In this document: one piece after another, positions 41,477 to 51,520 of the stretch | Numbering within the stretch: the stretch's first letter is position 1 | How the letters are laid out: each line of letters opens with the position of its first letter | Source: Bartonella sp. F02 | GTDB taxonomy: Bacteria > Pseudomonadota > Alphaproteobacteria > Rhizobiales > Rhizobiaceae | Direction: 5' to 3' | Assembly (NCBI RefSeq): GCF_026929975.1 | Contig: NZ_JANHOK010000004.1 | Coordinates: 1-64,000, forward strand | DNA: 64,000 bases | Position numbers and translations under genes: made by a program | The notes under the pieces: model-generated | What the model saw: the letters and a program-made list of their open reading frames with translations, nothing else | What the model was told of the DNA's origin: nothing | The model's database searches: none

Positions 41477-42970
41477 TCAATCCATCTGAAGTGTTACAAA
41501 TCGCAACTCTCCATCTGGACGAGAAACAACCAATAAAGCGTTTTTGCGTCCTGCTTCACGTAATTTATGTAACCGTTTTTTAACATCATCAATTGTCGTG
41601 ACTGCACTTTGATTAATATCAACAATCACTTCACCAACGCGAATACGCTTTTTATCTGCCACACTATTTCGCGCAACAGATGTTACAACCATTCCTTTTA
41701 GCTTATCAGGAATTGAATAACGTTGACGCAAATGAGGAGTAAGCTCTAATAATGTCATTCCCATAAATTTCACTGCTTCATTTTCTGAAACAGCATCATT
41801 TTCCTCATTATCACCAATCTTTTCTATCTGGTTTCCATCTAAATCTGTTTCAATCAAACGACCTGGTTTAACTTTAACTGTTTTTTCTTTTCCATCACGC
41901 AAAATAGCAACATTAACCACTTGTCCTATTGGACTTTCTGCCACTAACCTCGGCAAATCACGCGCGTTTTTTATTTTTGTATTCCCAAAACGAAGAATAA
42001 TATCGCCAACACGTAACTGACGATTGTCAACTTCTGCATGCTCTATCTTTCCCGCAACTAACGCTCCAACGACCTCACTTAATTTCATTTTTTTTGCAAT
42101 ATCAGTTGTAACCGGTTGAATACGGAGAGCTAACCATCCTCGCCTCACTTCCCCAAAATCACGCAACTGATTAATAATAGAAATAGCCATATCTGATGGT
42201 ATGGCAAAGCCAATACCTATTGATCCACCAGAAGGCGAAACAATCGCCGTATTAATTCCAATGACCTCACCATTTCTATCAAAGAGAGGTCCTCCAGAAT
42301 TACCACGATTAATCGCTGCGTCTGTTTGAATAAAATTATCATAAGGACCAGCATTGAGATCACGATTACGTGCAGAAATAATCCCAACTGTTACACTTCC
42401 ACCAAAACCGAAAGGATTACCAATAGCCATAACCCAATCACCAATACGCGTTTTTTCTGAATCACCAAAGCGCACAGCGGTTAATTTTTTTCTTTCTGGA
42501 GAGACCTGAAGTAAAGCTAAATCTGTTTTACTATCTTTTCCAAGAAGTTTTGCCTTTAATTTTGTTCCATCAGAAAAATTGACTTCAATATCATCAGCAT
42601 CAGCAATAACATGATAATTTGTAACAATAAGCCCTTTTTGTGCATCAATTACAAACCCCGATCCCAAAGAATGCACTTTTTGAAACTGACTATCATTTTG
42701 ATCATCTCCTGATGAAAAAAAATCATTAAAATATTCTTGTAATAAAGAATCCTTTGGAATAGAAGGCGTGGTTGTATTCTCATCCTGCTCAACTCCTTCA
42801 ACCGTTTGTGCAATAGAAATATTGACAACTGTCTCTAAAAGCGCAGCAGCTAAGTCAGGAACAGACAACCGCGTGTTTTTTTGCAAATCAACATTGGACC
42901 AACTTATTGAGCCTGATAAAAACAAAATCACACAAACTGCAGCTATTGTAAAAAAGCGATTCAGCAACAT
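41477..42970 (-). CDS. degP: Periplasmic serine protease DegP/HtrA family
   Basis: Envelope quality-control protease and chaperone. The ATG giving MLLNRFFTIAAVC was chosen because GGTGGG lies just upstream and a signal peptide follows; in-frame alternatives are an ATG 7 codons and a TTG 23 codons further out. The catalytic triad is visible as His in TNYHVIADADD, Asp in KTDLALLQV and Ser in GNSGGPL. Two PDZ domains follow, the second ending near the C-terminus (VTSVARNSVADKKRIRVGEVI). About 497 residues. It lies about 190 bases after hflC on the same strand, a grouping common in alphaproteobacteria. Confidence 0.94.
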   Translation of the reverse strand: MLLNRFFTIAAVCVILFLSGSISWSNVDLQKNTRLSVPDLAAALLETVVNISIAQTVEGVEQDENTTTPSIPKDSLLQEYFNDFFSSGDDQNDSQFQKVHSLGSGFVIDAQKGLIVTNYHVIADADDIEVNFSDGTKLKAKLLGKDSKTDLALLQVSPERKKLTAVRFGDSEKTRIGDWVMAIGNPFGFGGSVTVGIISARNRDLNAGPYDNFIQTDAAINRGNSGGPLFDRNGEVIGINTAIVSPSGGSIGIGFAIPSDMAISIINQLRDFGEVRRGWLALRIQPVTTDIAKKMKLSEVVGALVAGKIEHAEVDNRQLRVGDIILRFGNTKIKNARDLPRLVAESPIGQVVNVAILRDGKEKTVKVKPGRLIETDLDGNQIEKIGDNEENDAVSENEAVKFMGMTLLELTPHLRQRYSIPDKLKGMVVTSVARNSVADKKRIRVGEVIVDINQSAVTTIDDVKKRLHKLREAGRKNALLVVSRPDGELRFVTLQMD

Positions 42971-43162
42971 ATTTTGACCCACCAGACACATTCGTTTCAC
43001 GCTGCTAACAGCATTTTTAAAATTATTTAGGTAAAACAAGCACGTTTATCGCAATATTATATTACTTTTACTACAAAAGAAAGTAACCATAGATCAAGTC
43101 TTTAACAAAACTAAAATCTATGGCTATAATCTATGTTCTATTTATTCTACAGAACAAAAACC

Positions 43163-44086
43163 TTACTTACTGGGATAAACTGGCTGTGCAGACTCTTTAT
43201 TTCTCTGCGACAGATTATTGGTATACAATGGACTACGAAAATACAAAAAGAAATCCTCTTTTGGTGAAATCACCATTGGCGTGTGTTCCAAATTTTTATA
43301 TTGCTCCATCGCCAACCAGAAATCATAAAATGACGGATTATCTTTTCGTACATTTAATAAAATACGAATACTTTCAGCCTGACCTTCTCCTCGAGTAACT
43401 TCAGCATCACGTTTTGCAGCCGCTACTATTTCTTCATATTCACGATTAGCTTCTGCTACAATACGGTCTCGCTCTTGCTGACCACGGGCACGAATATTTT
43501 CCGCAACTGCCTCACGCTCAGCTGCCATCTGCCGATAAACATCTTCTGAAACAGCATCTGTTAAATCAGTTTTGCGAATACGCACATCAACAATGGTAAT
43601 CCCCAATGAACCTGCATCTACAGAAAATTGCCGCTGCACTTCAGCCATCATTGCTCCACGCTCATCGGATAAAGCTGCTTTAAATTCTCGTTTACCATAA
43701 ACAGCACGCAAAGCATCAATAAAACGCGGGGCAAGATTTTCACGTGCAGCCGTCTGTGGTCGACCTGATGCAATTCGCTGTAAAAAAAGTTTAGGATCAG
43801 TAATACGATAAATAAAAAATGCGTCAACTTCATAATACGCACCACCTTGAACCTGCACAGACTGAGTAGGCAAATCATACCGCAGCAACCGATTATCAAT
43901 AATAACTGTCTGATCAACAAAAGGTATTTTAAAATAAATACCAGAAGCAGGTTCAACTCTAACAATTTGTCCAAAACGCTTAATTGCTATTTGCTGACGA
44001 GGATAAACAATAAAAATAGACATCCATAAAGCAGCAAAAACGAATGCGATAACACCAAATATAAATAAGAAACGATATTGCTGCAT
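43163..44086 (-). CDS. hflC: HflC, SPFH-domain modulator of FtsH
   Basis: Membrane-anchored periplasmic partner of HflK; together they form a cage around the FtsH protease. The ATG giving MQQYRFLFIFGV was chosen because GGAGGAT precedes it. 307 residues: one N-terminal membrane helix, then the SPFH (band-7) domain with QQIAIKRFGQIV and a C-terminal coiled coil rich in Arg, Ala and Glu (MAAEREAVAENIRARGQQE). It starts one base after the hflK stop, implying tight coupling. Confidence 0.95.
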   Translation of the reverse strand: MQQYRFLFIFGVIAFVFAALWMSIFIVYPRQQIAIKRFGQIVRVEPASGIYFKIPFVDQTVIIDNRLLRYDLPTQSVQVQGGAYYEVDAFFIYRITDPKLFLQRIASGRPQTAARENLAPRFIDALRAVYGKREFKAALSDERGAMMAEVQRQFSVDAGSLGITIVDVRIRKTDLTDAVSEDVYRQMAAEREAVAENIRARGQQERDRIVAEANREYEEIVAAAKRDAEVTRGEGQAESIRILLNVRKDNPSFYDFWLAMEQYKNLEHTPMVISPKEDFFLYFRSPLYTNNLSQRNKESAQPVYPSK

Positions 44087-44087
44087 A

Positions 44088-45227
44088 TTAATATCCTCCA
44101 GAAACATTAGAATCCAATAAAAATTGAGACTTCTCTGGTCTTGTCGTTGTTTTTTCCGGTGCACTCCTCAACAATTCATTGAGTGGCAAATAAGGTACTC
44201 CTGGAGAGACTGTTTGATCAAAAACTAACTTATTAGGCGAAGATAAAATACGCCCCATAGTTTCCATATAGAAGCGATAACGAGTAGCGACTGGTGAAAC
44301 AGCAGCTTCACGCGCTATAGCTTGAAAACGCTCAGCACGTCCTCTTGCTTCTTCAATCATTCGCGCTTTTTCGCCTTTTGCAATTTCTCGTGTGCGCGAA
44401 GCTTCACCATTCGCTAAACCAATTTTATGAAAGCGTACACGGTTACCTTCTTCAATCATCCGCCCACGTTCTTGTTCTGCCTGTTGAACAGAGTTAAACG
44501 CCGCAGCAACTTTAGTAGGAGGCGCAGCTTCACTAATTGAGACACGATTTATCTCAACTCCAAGTTGATATTTATCTGCTGTCAACTGAATAATTTTTTT
44601 GACATCATCAGCAACTTCTTCTTTCTTATCCCGCAAAACATCATCAACAGGCCGTGAACCGATCACCTCACGCATTGCACTTTCAGCAACTTGACGCACT
44701 GTTCCTTCTTGATCATTCACATTAAACAAGAATTGGCCAGGATTCGAAATTCGATAATACACAGAAAAATTGACATTCACAATATTCTGATCACTCGATA
44801 ACATCAAACCTTCACTTTGCTGTGTTTGACCAGATTGACCACCAATTGCAATCACTTTCTCTGTTAAAGGTACTTTCATATAAGTTTCAATTGGCCAAAA
44901 ATGAAAATGCAGACCATCACTAACAATTCCTTCTTTAGGAACACCAAAACGCAATTCCACAGCTTGTTCATTTTGCTGGATAATGTAGATGGATTGATAA
45001 AACCAAAAGAGCACTGCCAACAAAAATACTATGATAAAAACACTACCTTCACCAAATTGCTTCAGCTGGTCTTGTCCTTTACGCAAAATATCATCAATAT
45101 TAGGCCCATTACCACCACTATTCCCACCAGAACCAAAAGGACTCTTAGGTGATGTTTTTTGATCACCATTGTGTTTATTCCTATCGCCACCCCATGGGCC
45201 ACTGCCATTTTGATTTGTCCAGGGCAT
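44088..45227 (-). CDS. hflK: HflK, SPFH-domain modulator of FtsH
   Basis: Partner of HflC. The ATG giving MPWTNQNGSGPWGG was chosen, with GAGG five bases upstream; an in-frame GTG two codons earlier overlaps that site. 379 residues: a Gly/Asn/Pro-rich cytoplasmic head (about residues 1-55) typical of HflK, one membrane helix near 60-78, the SPFH domain (NEQAVELRFG onwards) and a coiled-coil C-terminal part. First gene of hflK-hflC. Confidence 0.96.
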   Translation of the reverse strand: MPWTNQNGSGPWGGDRNKHNGDQKTSPKSPFGSGGNSGGNGPNIDDILRKGQDQLKQFGEGSVFIIVFLLAVLFWFYQSIYIIQQNEQAVELRFGVPKEGIVSDGLHFHFWPIETYMKVPLTEKVIAIGGQSGQTQQSEGLMLSSDQNIVNVNFSVYYRISNPGQFLFNVNDQEGTVRQVAESAMREVIGSRPVDDVLRDKKEEVADDVKKIIQLTADKYQLGVEINRVSISEAAPPTKVAAAFNSVQQAEQERGRMIEEGNRVRFHKIGLANGEASRTREIAKGEKARMIEEARGRAERFQAIAREAAVSPVATRYRFYMETMGRILSSPNKLVFDQTVSPGVPYLPLNELLRSAPEKTTTRPEKSQFLLDSNVSGGY

Positions 45228-45374
45228 TATCACCTCTTTTATATATTTAGCGTCTTTATATATTTAGTGTCACCAACTGAAATACACCAACTATTTATAA
45301 TAATCTAATCTTACAGAGTATTTCTTTATTGATTAACGATAAAGTTGATAAATCTCTTAACACATTTCAACCAT

Positions 45375-45884
45375 TTATTGTCGTTCATAAATAACAAAAC
45401 GTGTTGGATGGCTATCTTTCTCCCCTGCTGGAATAGACTGAACCTCAACAATAGTCCACTCTTTCTTATCAAAAACAGGAAAAAAACGATCACCCTCAAT
45501 AAAAGCTAATATTTCTGTCAGAAATATTTTATCAGCAATAGCTAATCCTTGTTGAAAAATTTCCCCACCACCAATAATAAAAATTGCATCTGCACCATCT
45601 CGAACAACTACCTTTTCTGCAAGAGAACAGGCCTCAGATAAAGAATGAACGATAACAGCACCCTCCGCTTTAAATGTCCGATCACGTGTAATCACTATAT
45701 TCGTACGTCCTGGTAGAGGACGTCCAAGAGAATCCCATGTTTTTCTTCCCATAATAATAGGTTTACCTAAAGTCAAAGCTTTAAAACGTTGTAAATCTGT
45801 CGACAAGTGCCACGGCATTGCACCTTCACGACCAATAACCCCATTTTGTGAAACAGCTGCAATTAAATAAACTGGAACAGTCAT
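45375..45884 (-). CDS. folA: Dihydrofolate reductase
   Basis: NADPH-dependent reduction of dihydrofolate to tetrahydrofolate; target of trimethoprim. 169 residues. Recognisable features are the substrate loop in [19 protein letters not shown] (about residues 17-35), the [17 protein letters not shown] segment and [10 protein letters not shown] (about 105-114). Its ATG overlaps the TGA of thyA (ATGA), so the two are coupled: thymidylate synthase makes the dihydrofolate that this enzyme recycles. Confidence 0.97.
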   Translation of the reverse strand: MTVPVYLIAAVSQNGVIGREGAMPWHLSTDLQRFKALTLGKPIIMGRKTWDSLGRPLPGRTNIVITRDRTFKAEGAVIVHSLSEACSLAEKVVVRDGADAIFIIGGGEIFQQGLAIADKIFLTEILAFIEGDRFFPVFDKKEWTIVEVQSIPAGEKDSHPTRFVIYERQ

Positions 45885-46675
45885 ACGGCCACCGGAGCTT
45901 TAATATGTGGCAAAGCTTTGTAATTAAGCAATTCAAAATCCTCAAACTTAAAAGCAAAAAGATCGGTTACTTCTGGATTTATATGCATGACTGGCAAAAC
46001 ACCCGGCACACGGGATAATTGCTGCTTTGCTTGCTCAAAATGATTAGAATAAAGATGAGCGTCACCAAGAGTATGAACAAAATCTCCTATTTCTAAACCA
46101 GTTACCTGAGCAATCATCATTGTTAAAAGCGCATAAGAAGCAATATTGAATGGAAGACCCAAAAAAATATCTGCAGAACGTTGATAAAGTTGACAAGACA
46201 ACTTACCATCAGCAACATAAAATTGGAATAAACAATGACACGGCGGTAAAGCCATATCTTCTATGAGCGCAGGATTCCAAGCTGATACAATCAAACGGCG
46301 AGAATCAGGATTTGTACTAATCAAAGTCAAAAGATTGCTGATCTGATCAACATGTTTTCCCTCTGATGCAGGCCAAGAACGCCACTGATATCCGTAGACA
46401 GGACCAAGATCTCCTTTTTCATCAGCCCATTCATCCCAAATAGAGACTCCCCTTTCCTTTAACCAAGAAATATTTGTGTCTCCCTTAAGAAACCATAGAA
46501 GTTCATAAATAATTGAGCGTAAATGCAGTTTTTTTGTTGTTAACAGAGGAAATCCCTCTCGTAAATCAAACCGCATCTGATACCCAAAAACTGATCGCGT
46601 CCCAACACCCGTTCGATCCGAACGATCAACACCATTGTTTAAGACATGAGACAAAAGATCAAGATATGCTTTCAT
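45881..46675 (-). CDS. thyA: Thymidylate synthase
   Basis: Methylates dUMP to dTMP with methylene-tetrahydrofolate. 264 residues, the normal length of the ThyA class. The catalytic cysteine lies in [11 protein letters not shown] (about residues 144-154), followed by the phosphate-binding [18 protein letters not shown]. The C-terminus ends in APVAV, close to the usual family ending. First gene of thyA-folA. Confidence 0.98.
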   Translation of the reverse strand: MKAYLDLLSHVLNNGVDRSDRTGVGTRSVFGYQMRFDLREGFPLLTTKKLHLRSIIYELLWFLKGDTNISWLKERGVSIWDEWADEKGDLGPVYGYQWRSWPASEGKHVDQISNLLTLISTNPDSRRLIVSAWNPALIEDMALPPCHCLFQFYVADGKLSCQLYQRSADIFLGLPFNIASYALLTMMIAQVTGLEIGDFVHTLGDAHLYSNHFEQAKQQLSRVPGVLPVMHINPEVTDLFAFKFEDFELLNYKALPHIKAPVAV

Positions 46676-46775
46676 AAAAGTATTATGACCGATTCTACCT
46701 AACGCAGAAAATAGAAATTTTAAAAATAATCTAAATAACCTTTCGAAACATATTTTACGTAAAATTATTATTATA

Positions 46776-46806
46776 CCAATTGAATTTTAATAACTCAAAT
46801 TGTAAA
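46776..46806 (+). promoter_or_regulatory. Upstream motif of the first kgtP-like gene
   Basis: CAATTGAATTTTAATAACTC followed by AAATTGTAAA. It is closely matched upstream of both other kgtP-like genes (48455-48483 and 50123-50150). The common core is an imperfect inverted repeat ATTGAA - about 10 bases - TTCAA(A)T. It lies about 85 bases before the start codon. A shared operator or promoter element is inferred. Confidence 0.6.
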
Positions 46807-46891
46807 TAGCTTTAAAAATTATTAAAGAAACAAATTAGACATACTTAAACATAATGCAACATAATAGAAAACTATATAAGGGATAACTCTA

Positions 46892-48199
46892 ATGGAGAAT
46901 GAAACACAAATAGTGCAAAGCGATACAAGAAAACGCGTTTTTTCTATCATATCTAGCGCATCAGGAAATCTTGTAGAATGGTATGACTTTTATGTCTATT
47001 CTTTTACATCGATTTACTTTGCTTCACAGTTTTTCCCATCAAATGGTGATGTTATTGCTCAACTTTTAAAGGCTGCAGGTGTTTTTTTTATTGGTTTTCT
47101 TATGCGCCCCATTGGTGGATGGCTCTTCGGTTTCATTGCTGATCGTTATGGTCGCAAACGCTCAATGCTTATTTCCGTTTTTATGATGTGCAGTGGTTCA
47201 TTTTTAATTGCCATACTTCCTACCTATGAAACGATTGGAGTTACTGCAGCGTTTCTTTTGCTTTTACTCAGAATGCTTCAAGGACTTTCCGTTGGCGGCG
47301 AATATGGAACGACTGCAACTTATATGAGTGAAATTGCTTTAAAGAATCACCGAGGCTTTTTTAGCTCTTTCCAATATACGACATTAATTGGTGGTCAACT
47401 TTTAGCAAGTCTTGTTATTTTCATTCTTGCACTTTATCTCACAGAAGATCAGCTCAAATCTTGGGGATGGCGCATTCCTTTTGCGATTGGAGGATTAGCA
47501 GCAATTGTAGCGATTTATCTCCGTCGGTCTCTTCATGAAACAACAACCAAAGAAGCACGTTCCAAAGCACAAGCTGGAAGCATTGCAGAACTTTTACGCA
47601 ATCACCGAAAAGCTTTTTTTCTTGTCATCGGTTTCACAGCTGGAGGATCGCTTACATTTTACACATATACAACTTATATGCAGAAATATCTGATAACAAC
47701 CGCTGGCTTTGATAAACATACAGCTACGACTATAATGACGGCAGCGCTTTTTGTATTTATGTTAATCCAGCCAGCATTTGGTGCTTTGGCAGATAAAATT
47801 GGAACCAGAAACTCACTCCTTATTTGGAGTTCTCTAGCAATCTTCTCTACGATTCCTGGGCTTAAAATAATTGGCAGTACTGATAATATGTGGGTTGCTT
47901 TATCCGTTATTGTTGGAATGCTTTGCGTTATAAGTTTTTACACATCTATATCTGGTATAGTGAAAGCAGAAATGTTCCCCGCTTCAATAAGAGCAATAGG
48001 AGTTGGATTATCTTATGCTATTGCCAATGCTCTCTTTGGTGGTTCTGCTGAATCTGTAGCTCTTGGATTAAAAGAAATGGGATATGAATCTACCTTTTAT
48101 GTTTACATCACTTGCATGATGATTATTGCATTCATTGCAGTTCTCATGATGCCAGATGCTCGAAAAACAGGATATCTCCAAAAAGATGAGATTGATTAA
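46892..48199 (+). CDS. kgtP: KgtP-like 2-oxoglutarate:H+ symporter, copy 1
   Basis: Major facilitator of the metabolite:H+ symporter (MHS) family, 435 residues, about twelve membrane helices. It follows E. coli KgtP closely: [18 protein letters not shown] (about residues 18-35), [62 protein letters not shown] and [19 protein letters not shown]. It has a GGGATAA site and its own terminator. Probable role is uptake of 2-oxoglutarate and related acids, inferred from the match. First of three tandem copies. Confidence 0.87.
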   Translation: MENETQIVQSDTRKRVFSIISSASGNLVEWYDFYVYSFTSIYFASQFFPSNGDVIAQLLKAAGVFFIGFLMRPIGGWLFGFIADRYGRKRSMLISVFMMCSGSFLIAILPTYETIGVTAAFLLLLLRMLQGLSVGGEYGTTATYMSEIALKNHRGFFSSFQYTTLIGGQLLASLVIFILALYLTEDQLKSWGWRIPFAIGGLAAIVAIYLRRSLHETTTKEARSKAQAGSIAELLRNHRKAFFLVIGFTAGGSLTFYTYTTYMQKYLITTAGFDKHTATTIMTAALFVFMLIQPAFGALADKIGTRNSLLIWSSLAIFSTIPGLKIIGSTDNMWVALSVIVGMLCVISFYTSISGIVKAEMFPASIRAIGVGLSYAIANALFGGSAESVALGLKEMGYESTFYVYITCMMIIAFIAVLMMPDARKTGYLQKDEID

Positions 48200-48214
48200 A
48201 TTTTATTCATTAAA

Positions 48215-48243
48215 CAAAAAAGCCCAAAAATTGGGCTTTTTTG
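48215..48243 (+). terminator. Terminator of kgtP-like copy 1
   Basis: AAAAAAGCCCAA, AAA loop, TTGGGCTTTTTT: intrinsic terminator 17 bases after the stop. Confidence 0.93.
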
Positions 48244-48523
48244 TAAGAAGTCAAGTGTAACGCTTTATGCATGCGTATCTAATATATTCTAACCGCTGTA
48301 TTTTTTTATCACTAGAGCTGACGACTCCATTAAATGATATTATTGCAGCTTTATCAAAACTACATCACATAAAATATCTTCGTTATACTCGTATTTATAA
48401 AACGTAGTTTGAATATTTTTTCTCCAATACCTTCACAGAAAATCATCAATTTATAATTGAATTTTGATGATTCAAATTATAAAGCTAAAAAATAAACATT
48501 ATACAGGGGGGGATCTTATTTCA
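48244..48523. other. Spacer between kgtP-like copies 1 and 2
   Basis: About 280 bases carrying the leader and motif of copy 2. No gene was seen. Confidence 0.5.
48451..48483 (+). promoter_or_regulatory. Upstream motif of the second kgtP-like gene
   Basis: AATTGAATTTTGATGATTCA followed by AATTATAAAG, with perfect TTGAA/TTCAA arms. It matches the motifs before copies 1 and 3 and ends about 40 bases before the start codon. The preceding CACAGAAAAT (48434-48443) is also found before copy 3. Confidence 0.6.
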
Positions 48524-49831
48524 ATGAATAATGAAAAAGTCTCAGTATCACACGATACAAAAAAACGTATTTTTTCTATTATGTCCAGCGCATCTGGAAA
48601 TCTTGTAGAATGGTATGATTTTTATATTTATGCTTTCACGTCCGTTTATTTTGCATCCCAATTTTTTCCTGCAGATGAAGATGTTGTTATTCAGCTTATA
48701 AAAGCAACAGGAATCTTTTTTGCTGGTGTTCTTGTACGCCCAATCGGTGGTTGGTTTTTTGGGTACATTTCTGATCGCTACGGCCGTAAACAATCGATGC
48801 TTATTTCTGTTTTCATGATGTGTGCTGGTTCATTCTTAATTGCTATACTCCCCACCTATGAAACCATCGGTGAATCTGCAGCTATTCTTTTACTTTTACT
48901 CCGCATGCTTCAAGGACTCTCAGTTGGTGGTGAATACGGAACGACAGCAACCTATATGAGTGAAATTGCTTTAAAAAATCACCGAGGTTTCTTTGGTTCT
49001 TTTCAATATACCACATTAATTTTTGGCCAACTTTTAGCGAGTCTCGTTGTATTTATTTTGACGCTCTATCTGACAGAATATCAATTAAGAGAATGGGGAT
49101 GGCGCATTCCTTTTGCTATTGGAGGATTTGCCGCAATTGTAGCAATTTATCTCCGCCGCTCACTTCATGAAACGACAACAAAAGAAAGTCGTTCTCATAA
49201 AACAGCTGGAAGTATTGTAGAACTTTTCCGGAATCATAAAAAAGCTTTTGTCCTCGTTATGTGCTTTACAGCCGGAGGTTCGCTTTCATTCTATACATAT
49301 ACAACTTATATGCAAAAATATCTGATAACAACAACTGGGTTCGATAAGCAGACAGCAACAACGATAATGACTGTCGCACTCTTTATCTTTATGTTAGCTC
49401 AACCTATTTTTGGTGCTCTAGCTGATAAAATTGGACCAAGGATTTCACTTCTTATTTGGAGTATATCGTGCATTCTGTTTATGGTTCCTGGGCTTAAAAT
49501 AATTGCTCATACTAATAGTACATGGGTTGCTTTATTCATTATTATTGGAGCTTTATGCATTATGAGTTTTTATACATCCATCGCAGGCATCATAAAAGCA
49601 GCACTCTTTCCCTCTTCAATACGAACTATGGGCGTTGGGTTAGCCTATGCTGTTGCCAATGCACTTTTTGGAGGATCCACTGAATATATAGCACTGAAAT
49701 TTAAAAGCCTTGGATATTCAACCGCCTTTTATTATTACTTAATTATCATGATGATAATTGCATTTATTGCGATTATCTTGATGCCAAATATTCGAGATGG
49801 AGGATATCTTAAAGACGATGAAATCCATTAA
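48524..49831 (+). CDS. kgtP: KgtP-like 2-oxoglutarate:H+ symporter, copy 2
   Basis: 435 residues, same family and length as copies 1 and 3. The ATG giving MNNEKVSVSHDTKK was chosen: it aligns with the other two copies and follows GGGGGGG; twenty codons of open frame upstream are excluded. It keeps the KgtP signature [14 protein letters not shown] but differs from copies 1 and 3 near residues 50-85 (ADEDVVIQLIKATGIFFAGVLV in place of [14 protein letters not shown]-type sequence). Own leader motif and terminator. Confidence 0.86.
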   Translation: MNNEKVSVSHDTKKRIFSIMSSASGNLVEWYDFYIYAFTSVYFASQFFPADEDVVIQLIKATGIFFAGVLVRPIGGWFFGYISDRYGRKQSMLISVFMMCAGSFLIAILPTYETIGESAAILLLLLRMLQGLSVGGEYGTTATYMSEIALKNHRGFFGSFQYTTLIFGQLLASLVVFILTLYLTEYQLREWGWRIPFAIGGFAAIVAIYLRRSLHETTTKESRSHKTAGSIVELFRNHKKAFVLVMCFTAGGSLSFYTYTTYMQKYLITTTGFDKQTATTIMTVALFIFMLAQPIFGALADKIGPRISLLIWSISCILFMVPGLKIIAHTNSTWVALFIIIGALCIMSFYTSIAGIIKAALFPSSIRTMGVGLAYAVANALFGGSTEYIALKFKSLGYSTAFYYYLIIMMIIAFIAIILMPNIRDGGYLKDDEIH

Positions 49832-49845
49832 ATTTTGATGTAAAA

Positions 49846-49875
49846 TAAAAAAGCCCAGTTTCTGGGCTTTTTTTG
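49846..49875 (+). terminator. Terminator of kgtP-like copy 2
   Basis: AAAAAAGCCCAG, TT loop, CTGGGCTTTTTTT: intrinsic terminator 15 bases after the stop. Confidence 0.93.
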
Positions 49876-50195
49876 TCATCATTAGATCAACAGTTTTACT
49901 TTAAAATTTATCTCAATTGGATAAAATATACTCAATTCTTTGACAGTAAAAAAATAATACAGCAACTTTTTCATTATAAAACAAGAAAACAATATCTGAA
50001 CTGCTTTGTTACAAACTTATGAAAAGCTAAATCATATAAACTAACTGAAGAATATCTTCTTTCATAAAAAGATAATTCAACGCATCTTCCAAAACAACTT
50101 CCACAGAAAATTGTTACCATATGATTGAACTTTAATAATTTCAATTATAGAGGTTAGAAGGAAACAATTATTGTTAAGGGAGGGGATATTACTTT
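49876..50195. other. Spacer between kgtP-like copies 2 and 3
   Basis: About 320 bases carrying the leader of copy 3, including the CACAGAAAAT element and the inverted-repeat motif. No gene was seen. Confidence 0.5.
50120..50150 (+). promoter_or_regulatory. Upstream motif of the third kgtP-like gene
   Basis: ATTGAACTTTAATAATTTCA then ATTATAG, with perfect 6-bp arms ATTGAA/TTCAAT spaced by ten bases. Same element as before copies 1 and 2, about 45 bases before the start codon. Confidence 0.6.
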
Positions 50196-51503
50196 ATGAA
50201 CAATAAAATAGATTCAGTATCAAACGATACAAGAAAACGTATCTTATCTATTATATCCAGTGCATCTGGAAACCTCGTAGAATGGTACGATTTTTACATT
50301 TATTCCTTTACATCAATTTATTTTGCATCACAGTTTTTTCCATCAAATGGTGATGTTATTGCTCAACTTTTAAAAGCTGCAGGTGTTTTTTTTATTGGTT
50401 TTCTTATGCGTCCCATTGGTGGATGGCTTTTTGGTTTCATTGCGGATCGTTATGGTCGTAAGCGTTCAATGCTCATTTCTATTTTTATGATGTGTGGTGG
50501 TTCACTTTTAATTGCTGTCCTTCCCACTTATGAAACACTTGGAGTAACTGCAGCAGTTCTTTTGCTTTTACTTCGAATGCTTCAAGGACTTTCAGCTGGT
50601 GGAGAATATGCTACAGTAGCGACTTATATGAGTGAAATTGCTCTCAAAAATCGCCGAGGGTTCTTTGGCGCTTTCCAATCAACCACACTTATTGCGGGAC
50701 AACTTCTGGCGACTCTTGTTGTATTTATTTTGACGCTCTATCTGACAGAAGATCAATTAAGAGAATGGGGATGGCGTATTCCTTTTGCTCTTGGTGGAAT
50801 AGCAGCAATTGTTGCTGTCTTTCTGCGTCGCTCACTCCATGAGACAGCTACTAACGAGAGTCGTTTATCTAAAAAATCTGGTAGCCTTGCAGAAGTTCTA
50901 CGCACTCATCGGAAGAACTTTTTTCTGGTTATCTTCTTTGCAGCTGGAGGATCTCTCACATTTTATGCTTGTACAACTTATATGCAGAAATATCTGATTA
51001 CAACAAGTGGATTTGACAAACATACAGCTACAACAATAATGACCATTGCACTCTTTGTTTTTATGTTGCTTCAGCCTTTATTTGGTATTTTAGCAGATAA
51101 AATTGGACTAAAAACATCACTCCTTTCTTGGAGTATATTATCTTGTATTTTCATACTTCCCGGTTTTAAAATCATTGGAAATACAAACAATATGTGGATT
51201 GCCTTATCAATCATTATTGGAATGCTCTGTATTATGAGCTTTTATACATCTGTCAATGGTGTTGTAAAAGCAGCCTTGTTTCCTTCTTCAATCCGTGCGA
51301 TGGGCGTTGGAGTATCTCATGCTATTGCTAATGCCCTCTTTGGCGGTTCAGCTGAATCTGTAGCCTTGGGATTAAAAGATATAGGACATGAATCTTTTTT
51401 CTATTTTTACATCATTGGTATGGTGATCATTGCATTTATTTCACTGCTCTTGATACCCAATATCCGAGATGGTGGATATCTTCAAAAAGATAATATCCGT
51501 TAA
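50196..51503 (+). CDS. KgtP-like MHS-family symporter, copy 3 (diverged)
   Basis: 435 residues with the same architecture. Its first third is almost identical to copy 1, including at DNA level; the region around residues 175-195 matches copy 2 instead. It departs from both at positions otherwise conserved with E. coli KgtP: AGGEYATVATYMSE for [19 protein letters not shown] for FQYTT, FYACTTYMQK for [10 protein letters not shown], and VSHAIANA for LSYAIANA. Changed substrate preference is plausible but unproven. GGGAGGGG site; own terminator. Confidence 0.83.
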   Translation: MNNKIDSVSNDTRKRILSIISSASGNLVEWYDFYIYSFTSIYFASQFFPSNGDVIAQLLKAAGVFFIGFLMRPIGGWLFGFIADRYGRKRSMLISIFMMCGGSLLIAVLPTYETLGVTAAVLLLLLRMLQGLSAGGEYATVATYMSEIALKNRRGFFGAFQSTTLIAGQLLATLVVFILTLYLTEDQLREWGWRIPFALGGIAAIVAVFLRRSLHETATNESRLSKKSGSLAEVLRTHRKNFFLVIFFAAGGSLTFYACTTYMQKYLITTSGFDKHTATTIMTIALFVFMLLQPLFGILADKIGLKTSLLSWSILSCIFILPGFKIIGNTNNMWIALSIIIGMLCIMSFYTSVNGVVKAALFPSSIRAMGVGVSHAIANALFGGSAESVALGLKDIGHESFFYFYIIGMVIIAFISLLLIPNIRDGGYLQKDNIR

Positions 51504-51520
51504 TTTTTTTACTTCTAGAC

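Noticed and set aside
43120-43398. 92-codon plus-strand frame overlapping the 3' end of hflC
   Set aside because: Most of it lies antisense to hflC; no ribosome site and no family resemblance.
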